From CALWZE01 sp964645785 (lineage in GTDB: Bacteria > Bacillota > Clostridia > Oscillospirales > Ruminococcaceae), in NCBI GenBank assembly GCA_964645785.1, contig CAZYAV010000004.1:1-64000 (forward strand): a stretch of 64,000 bases of DNA, given 5' to 3'. How positions within the stretch are numbered: position 1 is the first letter of the stretch; every line of letters begins with the position of its first letter. This document shows positions 1-7,496 of the stretch, piece by piece. The translations under genes were made by a program, and so were the position numbers. Under the pieces are notes generated by a model, which saw only the letters and a list, made by a program, of their open reading frames with translations, was not told where the DNA came from and ran no database searches.

Positions 1-585
1 CCGGCGCTTGACCTGGTAGGCGTTGACCATGATGGTCGGGGTGCAGGCAACCAGCTGGATGGCCTGCGCCATGGTGTGCTCAAAGCTTTTGTCCTCCGCC
101 TCGTCGTCATAGGAATAGAGCGCGAGCACCGAGCGCGCCATCTTGTTCATGACGTTGGGCGAGGGCGCCTTCATAATCATATCCTCGGCAAACCCGTCCG
201 GCAGCTCGCGCAGCTCGCCCAGCAGGTTGCGGAACATGGTCATCTCCCGCACGGTGGGCAGCGAGCCGAACAGCAGCAGCCACACCACCTCCTCATACAG
301 ATAGCGGTTGTCGTGCTGGCCGGATTCGATAATCTGCGCGACGTCGATGCCGCGGTACAGCAGCTTGCCGTCCACCGGGACGCGCTCGCCGTCCTCAATT
401 TCATAGCCCACAACGTCGCAGATGCTGGTCAGCCCGGCAAGCACGCCGGTTCCGTTCGCATTGCGCAGGCCGCGCTTGACCCCGTACTTTGCCCAGTCAT
501 CGTGGTTGATATAGTTATATTTCCTGTATTCCTCACATAAATATGAAATGGCTTCACGCTGTGAAGACGTAAGATCCTGCAGCAT
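1..585 (-). CDS. gltA: Citrate synthase (citrate/2-methylcitrate synthase family), N-terminal part, cut by window edge
   Basis: The minus strand reads open from an ATG at 585 to the window edge, giving the first 195 residues without a stop. The translation carries features of clostridial citrate synthases: NANGTGVLAGLTSI near residues 42-55, GKLLYRGIDV near 72-81, and the helix-rich LYEEVVWLLLFGSLP segment. The family condenses oxaloacetate with acetyl-CoA or propionyl-CoA in the cytosol; the catalytic His/Asp region would lie beyond the edge, so substrate preference cannot be judged. An AAGGAGG ribosome site lies 5 bases before the ATG. The gene is transcribed leftward, divergently from spoIID. 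Confidence 0.85.
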   Translation of the reverse strand, partial: MLQDLTSSQREAISYLCEEYRKYNYINHDDWAKYGVKRGLRNANGTGVLAGLTSICDVVGYEIEDGERVPVDGKLLYRGIDVAQIIESGQHDNRYLYEEVVWLLLFGSLPTVREMTMFRNLLGELRELPDGFAEDMIMKAPSPNVMNKMARSVLALYSYDDEAEDKSFEHTMAQAIQLVACTPTIMVNAYQVKRR

Positions 586-645
586 AACGTCCTCCTTGGT
601 ACCGGTTTTTGCAGATTGTCGCACTGCGTACTGAATGATTTATAC

Positions 646-654
646 ATTATAGCA
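646..654 (-). promoter_or_regulatory. Extended -10 promoter of the citrate synthase gene
   Basis: On the minus strand the sequence TGC-TATAAT is a consensus extended -10 element about 60 bases before the citrate synthase ATG. No good -35 box is seen at the right distance, which fits an extended -10 promoter. Confidence 0.6.
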
Positions 655-709
655 TATCCGTCAAAAAAATAACAGACTTTTTGTAAGAATGTGAAAAGGA
701 TAGGAACCC

Positions 710-1738
710 ATGAAACAGCTTATCGGCCTGCTGCTGCTTTTTGCCCTGTTTATCGCGCTGACCCCGGCCATCGCCCTGCTTGCGCCCGACCGATCCGCCC
801 AGAGCCCCGGGTCGCTGCCGCCCGCATCCGGCGGCAGCGCAGCCCAGCCGGACGGGGCGCAGGCGGCGGAACCGGCCTATACCGGCGAGGAGCTGATTCT
901 GCTCGACGAGGCGAACGGACAAACCCTCCGGCTCAGCGAGCGGGAGTATCTGATCGGCGCGGTGATGAGCGAGATGCCCGCGCTTTACGAGCCGGAGGCG
1001 CTCAAGGCACAGGCGGTTGCCGCGCACACCTACGCGCTCTATGTAAAGGAGCTGCGCGAGGCCAACCCCGTGCCGGAATTGCAGGGCGCGTATTTCACGG
1101 TCAACACCGAGCTGTGCGCGGGATATATGACCCCCGAGCGGGCGCGCAGCCGGTTCGGCGCGGACTACGCGCTGTACAGCCAGAAAATCACCGACGCGGT
1201 GGACGCCGTGCTCGGCCAGGCGCTGCAATGCGACGGCCGCCTCATCAGCGCGTGCTATCACGCCATCTCGCCGGGCAAAACGGAATACAGCGAAAACGTC
1301 TTTTCCGCGCCCGCGCCCTATCTCGTCTCGGTGGACAGCGGATGGGACACCGGGGCGGAGGGGTATGAAAGCGTGGTTACCTTTGCGCCCAGCGAGCTGG
1401 ACGACCTGCTGCGGCTGGGCAAGCAGGACTTTGCCGCCGCCGGCGACCCGGCCGAATGGCTGGGCGAGCGCCGCGCGACCGACGCGGGCACCGTCCTCAC
1501 CCAGGTCATCTGCGGCACCTCCTTCACCGGCGTCGAGCTGCGGGAGATGCTCGGGCTGCGCAGCGCGGCCTTCACCCTCTCCTACGCGGACGGGATGTTC
1601 ACCTGCACCGTCCACGGCTACGGCCACGGGGTCGGCATGAGCCAGTACGGCGCGAACGCCATGGCCAAGGAGGGAAAGACCTACGCCGAGATTCTGGCGC
1701 ATTATTACCCGAACACCGAGCTTGTGCAGCTGGGGTGA
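710..1738 (+). CDS. spoIID: Stage II sporulation protein D (SpoIID) family lytic transglycosylase
   Basis: 342 residues, close to the usual 330-350. Residues 5-25 form an N-terminal membrane anchor, followed by a low-complexity Pro/Gly/Ala linker to about residue 57 and the SpoIID domain. The motif VMSEMP puts Glu88 at the place of the catalytic glutamate known in Bacillus SpoIID, followed by EALKAQAVAAHTYAL. The C-terminal GYGHGVGMSQYGA block near residues 304-316 is diagnostic of the family. SpoIID cleaves denuded glycan strands in the septal space with SpoIIP and SpoIIM and drives engulfment of the forespore. The gene stands alone; no spoIIIAH, murA or other usual partner is adjacent. The ribosome site is a modest AAAAGGA before the ATG. 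Confidence 0.93.
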   Translation: MKQLIGLLLLFALFIALTPAIALLAPDRSAQSPGSLPPASGGSAAQPDGAQAAEPAYTGEELILLDEANGQTLRLSEREYLIGAVMSEMPALYEPEALKAQAVAAHTYALYVKELREANPVPELQGAYFTVNTELCAGYMTPERARSRFGADYALYSQKITDAVDAVLGQALQCDGRLISACYHAISPGKTEYSENVFSAPAPYLVSVDSGWDTGAEGYESVVTFAPSELDDLLRLGKQDFAAAGDPAEWLGERRATDAGTVLTQVICGTSFTGVELREMLGLRSAAFTLSYADGMFTCTVHGYGHGVGMSQYGANAMAKEGKTYAEILAHYYPNTELVQLG

Positions 1739-1792
1739 GCGTTTTTGCCGGAATCGTCCGGAAAGGGCGGAACCGACGAGGCGGCAGTGCTT

Positions 1793-2095
1793 GGGCGGCC
1801 GCTTTGACGGTTCTTCTTCTGGCGCCTCCGCCGTCAGGGATGCGGCGGGGATGTGGACACTGTCGCCCGCCGGGGTGCGTCCGCCAAAAGATAATGCGCG
1901 GGTATTCTACAGCACACGGCGCAGGCAGCTGAGGCGGCNNNNNNNNNNNNNNNNNNNNNNNNNNNNNNNNNNNNNNNNNNNNNNNNNNNNNNNNNNNNNN
2001 NNNNNNNNNNNNNNNNNNNNNNNNNNNNNNNNNNNNNNCACACGGCGCAGGCAGCTGAGGCGGCCGTTTCGACGGTTCTTTTTCTGGTGCTTCGG
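1793..2095. repeat. Intergenic direct repeat R1, interrupted by assembly gap
   Basis: A 37-base block at 1794-1830 recurs at 2059-2095 with about 31 of 37 bases the same (GGCGGCCG..GACGGTTCTT core). The two edges of the N run also carry the same ~26 bases (1913-1938 and 2039-2064). No credible gene lies in 1739-2236; the long frames there are GC-rich shadows running through the Ns. Confidence 0.7.
1939..2038. other. 100-base N run (scaffold gap)
   Basis: Exactly 100 undetermined bases, the usual placeholder for a gap of unknown size. The flanks are identical for about 26 bases, which suggests that the assembly broke in a repeat or that the two contig ends overlap. Confidence 0.95.
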
Positions 2096-2143
2096 CCTCC
2101 CCGGCCTTTCCTGCCGCTGCACCGCCCCGCCGGTTTCCCACAC

Positions 2144-2182
2144 AAAAAAGCACGGGCAGCGGGAAAATCCCGCTGCCCGTGC
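2144..2182 (-). terminator. Rho-independent terminator of the rubrerythrin gene
   Basis: GCACGGGCAGCGGGA pairs with TCCCGCTGCCCGTGC around a 3-base loop, and on the minus strand the stem is followed by six T residues. It lies about 55 bases past the rubrerythrin stop. Confidence 0.85.
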
Positions 2183-2236
2183 CGCTGTGCGGTATGCTGT
2201 TCCGGCCGCCCGGCAGGCCGGGCGGCGCGGACAGGA

Positions 2237-2773
2237 TCAATAGTTCTTGCTCTGCAGCTCGAAGTAGCTCTGCGGATGGCTGCAAACGGGGCAGACCTGC
2301 GGCGCGGACTCGCCGACATGGATATGGCCGCAGTTGAGGCATTTCCACACCACAACGCCGTCCTTTTTGAACACCTTGCCCTCCTCAAGATTCTTGAGCA
2401 GCGCGCGGTAACGCTCTTCGTGCTCCTTCTCGACGCCGGCAACTCCTTCAAACATGGCGGCAATCTCGGTGAAACCCTCCTCGCGCGCCTCCTTGGCAAA
2501 CTGCGCGTACATGTCCGTCCACTCGTAATTCTCGCCCTCCGCGGCAAGGCGCAGGTTCTCCGCCGTCGCGCCGACGCCGTTGTGCAGCTGCTTATACCAC
2601 AGCTTGGCGTGCTCCTTCTCGTTGAGGGCAGTCTCGGTGAAGATGTTGGAAATCTGCACGTAGCCCTCTTTTTTCGCCTGGGAGGCGTAGTACTGATACT
2701 TGGTATGCGCCTGCGATTCGCCCGCAAACGCGGTTTCGAGATTCTTCTCTGTCTTTGTTCCCTTGATGTCCAT
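2237..2773 (-). CDS. rbr: Rubrerythrin
   Basis: 178 residues. The N-terminal ferritin-like diiron domain (about 1-135) has the ligand motifs ESQAHTKY, NEKEHAKLW and EKEHEERY. The C-terminal rubredoxin-like knuckles are CLNC at about residue 145 and CPVC at about 162, binding one Fe(Cys)4. Rubrerythrins reduce hydrogen peroxide in the cytosol of anaerobes with electrons from rubredoxin or NAD(P)H systems. The reading frame stays open upstream, but the start at 2773 is chosen because AAGGAGA sits just before it and the family begins MDIKGTKTEKNL. It is a single-gene unit with its own terminator. Confidence 0.95.
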   Translation of the reverse strand: MDIKGTKTEKNLETAFAGESQAHTKYQYYASQAKKEGYVQISNIFTETALNEKEHAKLWYKQLHNGVGATAENLRLAAEGENYEWTDMYAQFAKEAREEGFTEIAAMFEGVAGVEKEHEERYRALLKNLEEGKVFKKDGVVVWKCLNCGHIHVGESAPQVCPVCSHPQSYFELQSKNY

Positions 2774-2838
2774 GCTGTTGTCTCCTTTTTGAATGGATAA
2801 TATAGTAAAATAAAACGAACACGGAATAATAGCCCGCC

Positions 2839-3759
2839 TCAGCCCGCGGCATCCCCCGCCGCGGCCTTGCGCCGCCCGGAGCCGGGCGCAATCTGCGCGA
2901 GAATCACCGCGCCAAAGACAAGCGCGCAGCCGATGCCCTGCCGCAGCGTGAGCGTCTGCCCCAGCAGCAGAAAGCCGAAAATCACCGCAAAGACCGATTC
3001 CAGGCTCATAATCAGGGAGGCGACCGTCGGGTCGGTGTATTTGAGGCAGACGCTCTGCGCCGTGAACCCGACCCCGACCGACAGCAGCCCCGAATACAGC
3101 AGCGGCACCGCCGCCGCGCGCAGGTCTGCCCACGCGGGCTTTTCAACCGCAAACATCATCACCACGCCGAACGCCGAACAGCTGAGGAACTCGAATACGG
3201 TGAACTTCAGCTCGTTGAGCGACTGCGCAAACCGCTCGATGCAGAGCATCTGCACGGCCCAGAAAATCGCGCCGATAAAGGTGTAGATATCCCCCAGATT
3301 GACCGAGAACCCCTCGTTGACGCACAGCAGATAGATGCCGACAAGCGCAAGGGCGATGGAAATATAGATGCGGCCGGCAATCCGGCGCCTGTACAGAAAA
3401 AAGCTGAACACCGGCACCAGCACAACATACAGCACCGTCACAAAGCCGGCCTTGCCCACCGTGGTGCGCTCGATGCCAAGTTGCTGGAACAGCGCGCCCA
3501 AAAACAGCGCCGCGCCGCAGACGAGCCCCGCAAGCAGGTATTTATGCAGCGGGGCGTCCGGCCTGCGCTGCTGTGCCGGGACACGCGCCCGGGTAATCCA
3601 ATAAGCCGGCAGCACAACCAGCGCGCCGAGAAAAAACCGAATCGATCCGAAGGTATAGGCGCCGATATGCTCCGCGCCCACGCTCTGCGCGACAAACGCC
3701 GCGCCCCAGATCATCGTGCCAACCACCATCAGCAGGTTAGCGCCCGTCCGTTTTGACAT
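2839..3759 (-). CDS. EamA/DMT-superfamily membrane transporter
   Basis: 306 residues with about ten hydrophobic segments in two homologous halves of five, the layout of the drug/metabolite transporter family with two EamA domains. Typical motifs are MIWGAAFVAQ in the first helix, a first-half segment with ALFQQLGIERTTVGKAGF, and in the second half the DPTVASLIMSLESVFAVIFG segment. Such proteins export metabolites or amino acids; the substrate cannot be predicted. An AGAGGAA ribosome site precedes the ATG. The gene lies 66 bases before the rubrerythrin start on the same strand and may be read with it. Confidence 0.88.
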   Translation of the reverse strand: MSKRTGANLLMVVGTMIWGAAFVAQSVGAEHIGAYTFGSIRFFLGALVVLPAYWITRARVPAQQRRPDAPLHKYLLAGLVCGAALFLGALFQQLGIERTTVGKAGFVTVLYVVLVPVFSFFLYRRRIAGRIYISIALALVGIYLLCVNEGFSVNLGDIYTFIGAIFWAVQMLCIERFAQSLNELKFTVFEFLSCSAFGVVMMFAVEKPAWADLRAAAVPLLYSGLLSVGVGFTAQSVCLKYTDPTVASLIMSLESVFAVIFGFLLLGQTLTLRQGIGCALVFGAVILAQIAPGSGRRKAAAGDAAG

Positions 3760-3836
3760 GCCAATTCCTCTCTGTTCTATCCGCCGGCCTTCTGTATGTT
3801 TCGGCCGGGTTCCTGTGCGCCGGGTTCCCGGCGCGG

Positions 3837-4454
3837 TTAAAACGCGAACGAATACCCCGTCAGCCCATAGACGGCGAGCGCCAGCCCCGCCAGGTACAGC
3901 AGCGTCACCGGCAGGCCGCGGAACGCAATCGGGGTGTCCGCCGTCTGGATCTTGCGCTGCCCCTCGGTGACCAGCACAACCGCGAACACATAGCCGAGGC
4001 TTGCCCCGGCGCAGTAGCAGACCGTCTCAAACAGACCAAGCTGCATCGAGACGCTCAGCAGCAGCGTGCCGACCGCCGCGCAGTTGAAGGTCGCGCCCGG
4101 CAGCGTGTCAATCGCCTTTTGTATCTTGCTGACCGGCGCGAATTTCACGGCCGCCGCAAACACCACCAGATACGCCGCCGACAGGCACAAAAGCATCGCC
4201 AGCGGGCGGAACCAGCCGGGATTGGCCACCCAGCGCACCAGCAGCGCGTTGGCGAAATAATTGAGCGTGCCTCCGATTACCGTGACGCACAGCAGCAGGA
4301 TGCCGAAAACGCCGGTGCTGGTTGTGTCGTCCACCAGGCTCAGCAGGCGGCTGATGCTCAGCGCCCGCGCAAAGACGGCGTTCTGTATGGTGATGGCGAC
4401 AAGGCACAGGGTAAAAAAGGTTGCGAGCCCCTCCAGCAACACCTGCCCGATCAT
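3837..4454 (-). CDS. rnfA: RnfA/NqrE-like membrane subunit, one cluster cysteine missing
   Basis: 205 residues, six hydrophobic segments, last gene of rpe-rnfD-rnfE-rnfA; it overlaps rnfE by ATGA. In ordinary RnfA/NqrE a cysteine after the NNFVLVRFLGLC pattern and a second in a TTNCAVLG pattern bind a [2Fe-2S] cluster shared with RnfE/NqrD in the membrane. Here the first site reads QNAVFARALSIS, with Ser35 where Cys is expected, while Cys125 (FNCAAVG) is kept. The family and order are clear, but function as an electron-transfer subunit is doubtful because the partner RnfE has also lost its cysteines and rnfB, rnfC and rnfG are not nearby. Confidence 0.85.
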   Translation of the reverse strand: MIGQVLLEGLATFFTLCLVAITIQNAVFARALSISRLLSLVDDTTSTGVFGILLLCVTVIGGTLNYFANALLVRWVANPGWFRPLAMLLCLSAAYLVVFAAAVKFAPVSKIQKAIDTLPGATFNCAAVGTLLLSVSMQLGLFETVCYCAGASLGYVFAVVLVTEGQRKIQTADTPIAFRGLPVTLLYLAGLALAVYGLTGYSFAF

Positions 4455-5101
4455 GGCTGTTCCCCCCCTGTCCGCGCGCGTTTATACCGGTTTGCGGCCG
4501 CCTGAAACACGGCGGCAAAGACGGCGATGGTGATGAACCCGCCCGCAACCGTGGACGCGAGCGGCACCGGCCCTGCCTCAAACAGCTGCACGCCGTAAAT
4601 CCGCCCTTCCCCCAGCAGCTCGCGCACCGCGCCGGTGACGAGCAGCACAGCCGAGACGCCCAGCGCCGTCATCAGCCCGTTGCGGACGGCGTTCGCCGTC
4701 CCCTCCCGGGAGGGGATTTCCGCGCGGGAGAGGGTTACGCCGTCCACCACCAGCAGCGGCAGAAACAGGCCGGGGTTATATGTCTGCGCCCCAAACAGCA
4801 GGCTGAGAATCCAGGAAACGGGGATATACAGCGCCGCCGCGGCAAGCGCGTAGACCATCATCCGCAGCCGGCTGGGCAGCCGGTTATACAGCAGGTCGCC
4901 GAACACACGCACCGGCGTCACCAGCAAAAACACCGCCACGCTCAGCACAATCGCGTTTTTCAGGGTGATGGTCGCGCCGACCGCCGGGGTCAGCGCCAGC
5001 CCCTGCATCAGCACGGGGTTGTTGAAAAGCAGCAAATCCCGCCGCATCGTCTCTTCCAGCGGGAGGGCGAGCGCGCTCGCCTTTTTTTTAATCCATTTCA
5101 T
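4451..5101 (-). CDS. rnfE: RnfE/NqrD-like membrane subunit, cysteine-free
   Basis: 216 residues with about six membrane segments. The NNPVLMQGLALTP block (residues 27-39) and FLPLLVVDGVTLSRAE (113-128) align with NPVLVQxLGLCP and FIPLIVVNCIILGRAE of normal RnfE/NqrD. Both cysteines that hold half of the intramembrane [2Fe-2S] cluster are replaced, by Thr38 and Gly121, and the protein contains no cysteine anywhere. It overlaps its neighbours by 4 bases on both sides, so the three subunits are translationally coupled and probably form one complex. The assignment to the family is firm; a redox role is not supported by the residues seen. Confidence 0.85.
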   Translation of the reverse strand: MKWIKKKASALALPLEETMRRDLLLFNNPVLMQGLALTPAVGATITLKNAIVLSVAVFLLVTPVRVFGDLLYNRLPSRLRMMVYALAAAALYIPVSWILSLLFGAQTYNPGLFLPLLVVDGVTLSRAEIPSREGTANAVRNGLMTALGVSAVLLVTGAVRELLGEGRIYGVQLFEAGPVPLASTVAGGFITIAVFAAVFQAAANRYKRARTGGEQP

Positions 5102-6066
5102 ACCCTGTGTCCGGCCCCCTTTCGCGTTTTCCGCGCGCCGCCGGCGGCAAACACGCGGTCAAAATAGGGCGCAAGCGGGTTGATGAGCAGCACCGCAAAG
5201 CAGACGCTCATCTCATACACGCCGACCGTGCGGTAAAACATCACGGCAAGACCCATCACAATCCCGTAAACCGCCCTGGCAAGCCCCCCTTTGGGCGCAA
5301 GCGAGGGCGCCGAGACAATAAACAGGGCGCTGAACACCAGCGCGCCCGAAAGCATCTCGTACAGCGCCGATTCCGGCCGCGTCACCGGGATGCGCACAAA
5401 GACAAGCGACCAGGCCATGCAGCTGAGCAGATAGAAAAACGGAATCTGCCAGCTGATTGTCCTGCGCGCGATGAGCAGCACAAGGCAAGCGAGCAGGATG
5501 AGGCAGAAGGTGGTGCCCAGCGGGCCGGGATACTTGCCCAGCAGCAGATCCGCCCGGTCAACGGTCGGCAGCCCGCCGAGCTTGAGGGTGCCCGCGATGC
5601 CGGGATAGAGCGCCGCGCCGCTCTCCATCCCCAGCCCGATGGCCGAGAAGGGGCGCGGATACATGAAAATTTCGTCCGGCAGGCAGACGCTCATGAACGC
5701 GAACCCGAACGCCGCCGGGTGGAACGGATACCGCCCATAGCCGCCGAACGCCGCCTTGCCGAGCACCACGGTCACCACCGTGCCGATGACGATGACGGTG
5801 TAGCGCATCGAGGCGGGCAGCATAATCGTGTAAACCAGCCCGAACAGATAGCTGGACAGGTCGGTCGGGTCGTACCGGCGGCGCATGAACAGCGCGGTCA
5901 GCAGGTCACAGACCAGCGCGGTTACCAGCGAGAGCACGGCCATCACCGGCACGCGCAGCCCGTATAAATAGGTGGCCATTCCCAGCACCGGAAGCATCGC
6001 CAGCAGATAGTCCCGGCTGGGCGCAAAGCTTGGATGGCGCGGCCTGCTCTGTTTGCGTTTCGGCAT
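5098..6066 (-). CDS. rnfD: RnfD/NqrB-like membrane subunit without the flavinylation threonine
   Basis: 322 residues, close to the usual 310-350, with about nine to ten membrane segments. HPAAFGFAF (116-124) and the stretch LLLGKYPGPLGTTF (174-187) followed by ISWQIPF match RnfD. Normal RnfD carries FMN covalently on the Thr of an SGAT motif; here the corresponding motif at 149-152 is SGAA, followed by the expected TLK at 160-162. Thus the attachment residue is lost. The start overlaps nothing but lies 9 bases after rpe, with GAGGGTG as ribosome site inside the end of rpe. First of the three Rnf-like genes. Confidence 0.85.
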   Translation of the reverse strand: MPKRKQSRPRHPSFAPSRDYLLAMLPVLGMATYLYGLRVPVMAVLSLVTALVCDLLTALFMRRRYDPTDLSSYLFGLVYTIMLPASMRYTVIVIGTVVTVVLGKAAFGGYGRYPFHPAAFGFAFMSVCLPDEIFMYPRPFSAIGLGMESGAALYPGIAGTLKLGGLPTVDRADLLLGKYPGPLGTTFCLILLACLVLLIARRTISWQIPFFYLLSCMAWSLVFVRIPVTRPESALYEMLSGALVFSALFIVSAPSLAPKGGLARAVYGIVMGLAVMFYRTVGVYEMSVCFAVLLINPLAPYFDRVFAAGGARKTRKGAGHRV

Positions 6067-6075
6067 ACGGCACCC

Positions 6076-6738
6076 TCACTGCGCGGCCGCGCGGATGGCG
6101 GCGATGGCGGCGGCGCGGTCTGCGCAGCCGAACACGGACGAGCCGGCAACCAGCAGGTTCGCCCCCGCCCGCACAGCGAGCGGCGCGGTCTGCGGGTCGA
6201 TGCCGCCGTCCACCTCAAGGGGCATGTCGGGCTTGCCAATGCGCCGCATCTCGGCGCGCAGCGCCTCGATTTTGCCGCACATGTCCGCCATGAATTTCTG
6301 GCCGCCAAAGCCCGGCTCAACCGTCATAACCAGCACGTAGTCCACCAGCGGCAGATACTCGAACGCGGCGGACGCCGGCGTCCCCGGCTTGAGCACGATG
6401 CCGGCAAGAACCCCCGCGTGCCCGCGAATCTTTTCGATGGTCGCGCGGACGTCGCTCTGCGCCTCCAGGTGGAAGCTGATGGCGTTTGCGCCCGCCGCCG
6501 CAAATGCGTCGATATACCGGGCAGGGTCGGTGATCATCAGGTGCACGTCGTAAAACGCGGGCACCGCGCGCGCGGCGCACTTCAGCTCGGACACGCCGAG
6601 ATTGATATTCGGCACAAACACCCCGTCCATCACGTCAAAGTGGATCCAGTCCGCCCCGCCCGCAAGCACGTCCCGGATCTCCGCGCCAAAAACCGCAAAA
6701 TCCGCCGACAGGATGGACGGCGCAATTTTAATTGTCAT
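6076..6738 (-). CDS. rpe: Ribulose-phosphate 3-epimerase
   Basis: 220 residues, full family length. It interconverts D-ribulose 5-phosphate and D-xylulose 5-phosphate in the cytosolic pentose phosphate pathway. The TIM-barrel markers are present in order: APSILSADF (5-13), HFDVMDGVFVPN (metal and catalytic Asp), DVHLMI, MTVEPGFGGQKF and EVDGGID. The ATG at 6738 is preceded by AAGGGAG; the frame is open further upstream but homology begins here. It leads an operon into rnfD, rnfE and rnfA, an unusual partnership since rpe normally sits with rsgA and stp/prkC genes. Confidence 0.95.
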   Translation of the reverse strand: MTIKIAPSILSADFAVFGAEIRDVLAGGADWIHFDVMDGVFVPNINLGVSELKCAARAVPAFYDVHLMITDPARYIDAFAAAGANAISFHLEAQSDVRATIEKIRGHAGVLAGIVLKPGTPASAAFEYLPLVDYVLVMTVEPGFGGQKFMADMCGKIEALRAEMRRIGKPDMPLEVDGGIDPQTAPLAVRAGANLLVAGSSVFGCADRAAAIAAIRAAAQ

Positions 6739-6962
6739 AAGCTCTGCTCCCTTTCGCTGCGCGGCGCTCCCCCACTTGCAGGGAAGCCCGCGCTGTTCGG
6801 TGAACGGCCGGCCGCCGCCGTTCGGCCGGCGCGGCGTATATAAGCGTATTATACCAAGATACGGCGCGGATGTCCAGAAACCGGGCGGCCGGCCGGCGCG
6901 CGGCGTCCCCGGGGCGGCGAACGGGCAAGGTCCGGCATATTTCCCCATTTTCCGGCGGCCTC

Positions 6963-6991
6963 TTGATTCTTCCCCCCGCGCCATGTACAAT
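6963..6991 (+). promoter_or_regulatory. Sigma-A promoter of the ferredoxin gene
   Basis: TTGATT at 6963-6968 and TACAAT at 6986-6991 are separated by 17 bases. Transcription would start near 6998, leaving a leader of about 35 bases. Confidence 0.75.
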
Positions 6992-7031
6992 AAAAGTACA
7001 GAAACAAAAATCTACAAGAGGGAATAAAACC

Positions 7032-7421
7032 ATGAAAAAGCTCACCGTTAAAAAAGATGTTGAATGCATGGCCTGTCTCGCGTGCGAACGCGCCTGCTCC
7101 GAGGCATTTTACAAAGAATACGACCCCGAAAAATCCTGCATCCATATCGCCGAGAAAAAGGGCGTTGTCCGCCCCACCGTCTGCGTGCAGTGCGGGCTGT
7201 GCGCCAAGGCCTGCGAGGCCGGCGCCATCACCCAGAACCCCAAAACCGGCGTGTACATGATTAACAAAAAGCTCTGTGTCGGCTGCGGCAAATGCAAAGA
7301 GGCCTGCCCGTTCAACGCCATCGTCTTTTACGAGAACGCGCCCAACGCCTCCAAATGCATCGCGTGCGGCATCTGCGCCAAGGCCTGCCCGATGGGCGTG
7401 CTTGAGGTTGTCGAAAGCTGA
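7032..7421 (+). CDS. Ferredoxin-like protein with four 4Fe-4S motifs
   Basis: 129 residues holding four CxxCxxCxxxC motifs: Cys12/15/18/22, Cys51/54/57/61, Cys82/85/88/92 and Cys109/112/115/119. This pattern is that of the electron-transfer subunits of the HydN/CooF/DmsB kind, which shuttle electrons between a partner oxidoreductase and another carrier. There is no signal peptide or membrane segment, so it acts in the cytosol. No catalytic partner gene is adjacent. It is divergent from rpe-rnfDEA across about 290 bases and could in principle serve as an electron carrier for that system, but this is only inference. GAGGG precedes the ATG; promoter and terminator mark a one-gene unit. Confidence 0.85.
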   Translation: MKKLTVKKDVECMACLACERACSEAFYKEYDPEKSCIHIAEKKGVVRPTVCVQCGLCAKACEAGAITQNPKTGVYMINKKLCVGCGKCKEACPFNAIVFYENAPNASKCIACGICAKACPMGVLEVVES

Positions 7422-7433
7422 ACCGGCTGTCAA

Positions 7434-7471
7434 GGCCGCCGCCCGGGGGACACCGGGCGGCGGCCTTTTTT
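7434..7471 (+). terminator. Rho-independent terminator of the ferredoxin gene
   Basis: A GC-only 14-base arm (GGCCGCCGCCCGGG) pairs with CCGGGCGGCGGCC, and six T residues follow, 13 bases after the stop. Confidence 0.9.
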
Positions 7472-7496
7472 GCTGCCCCGAGCCCGGCCGCCGGGG

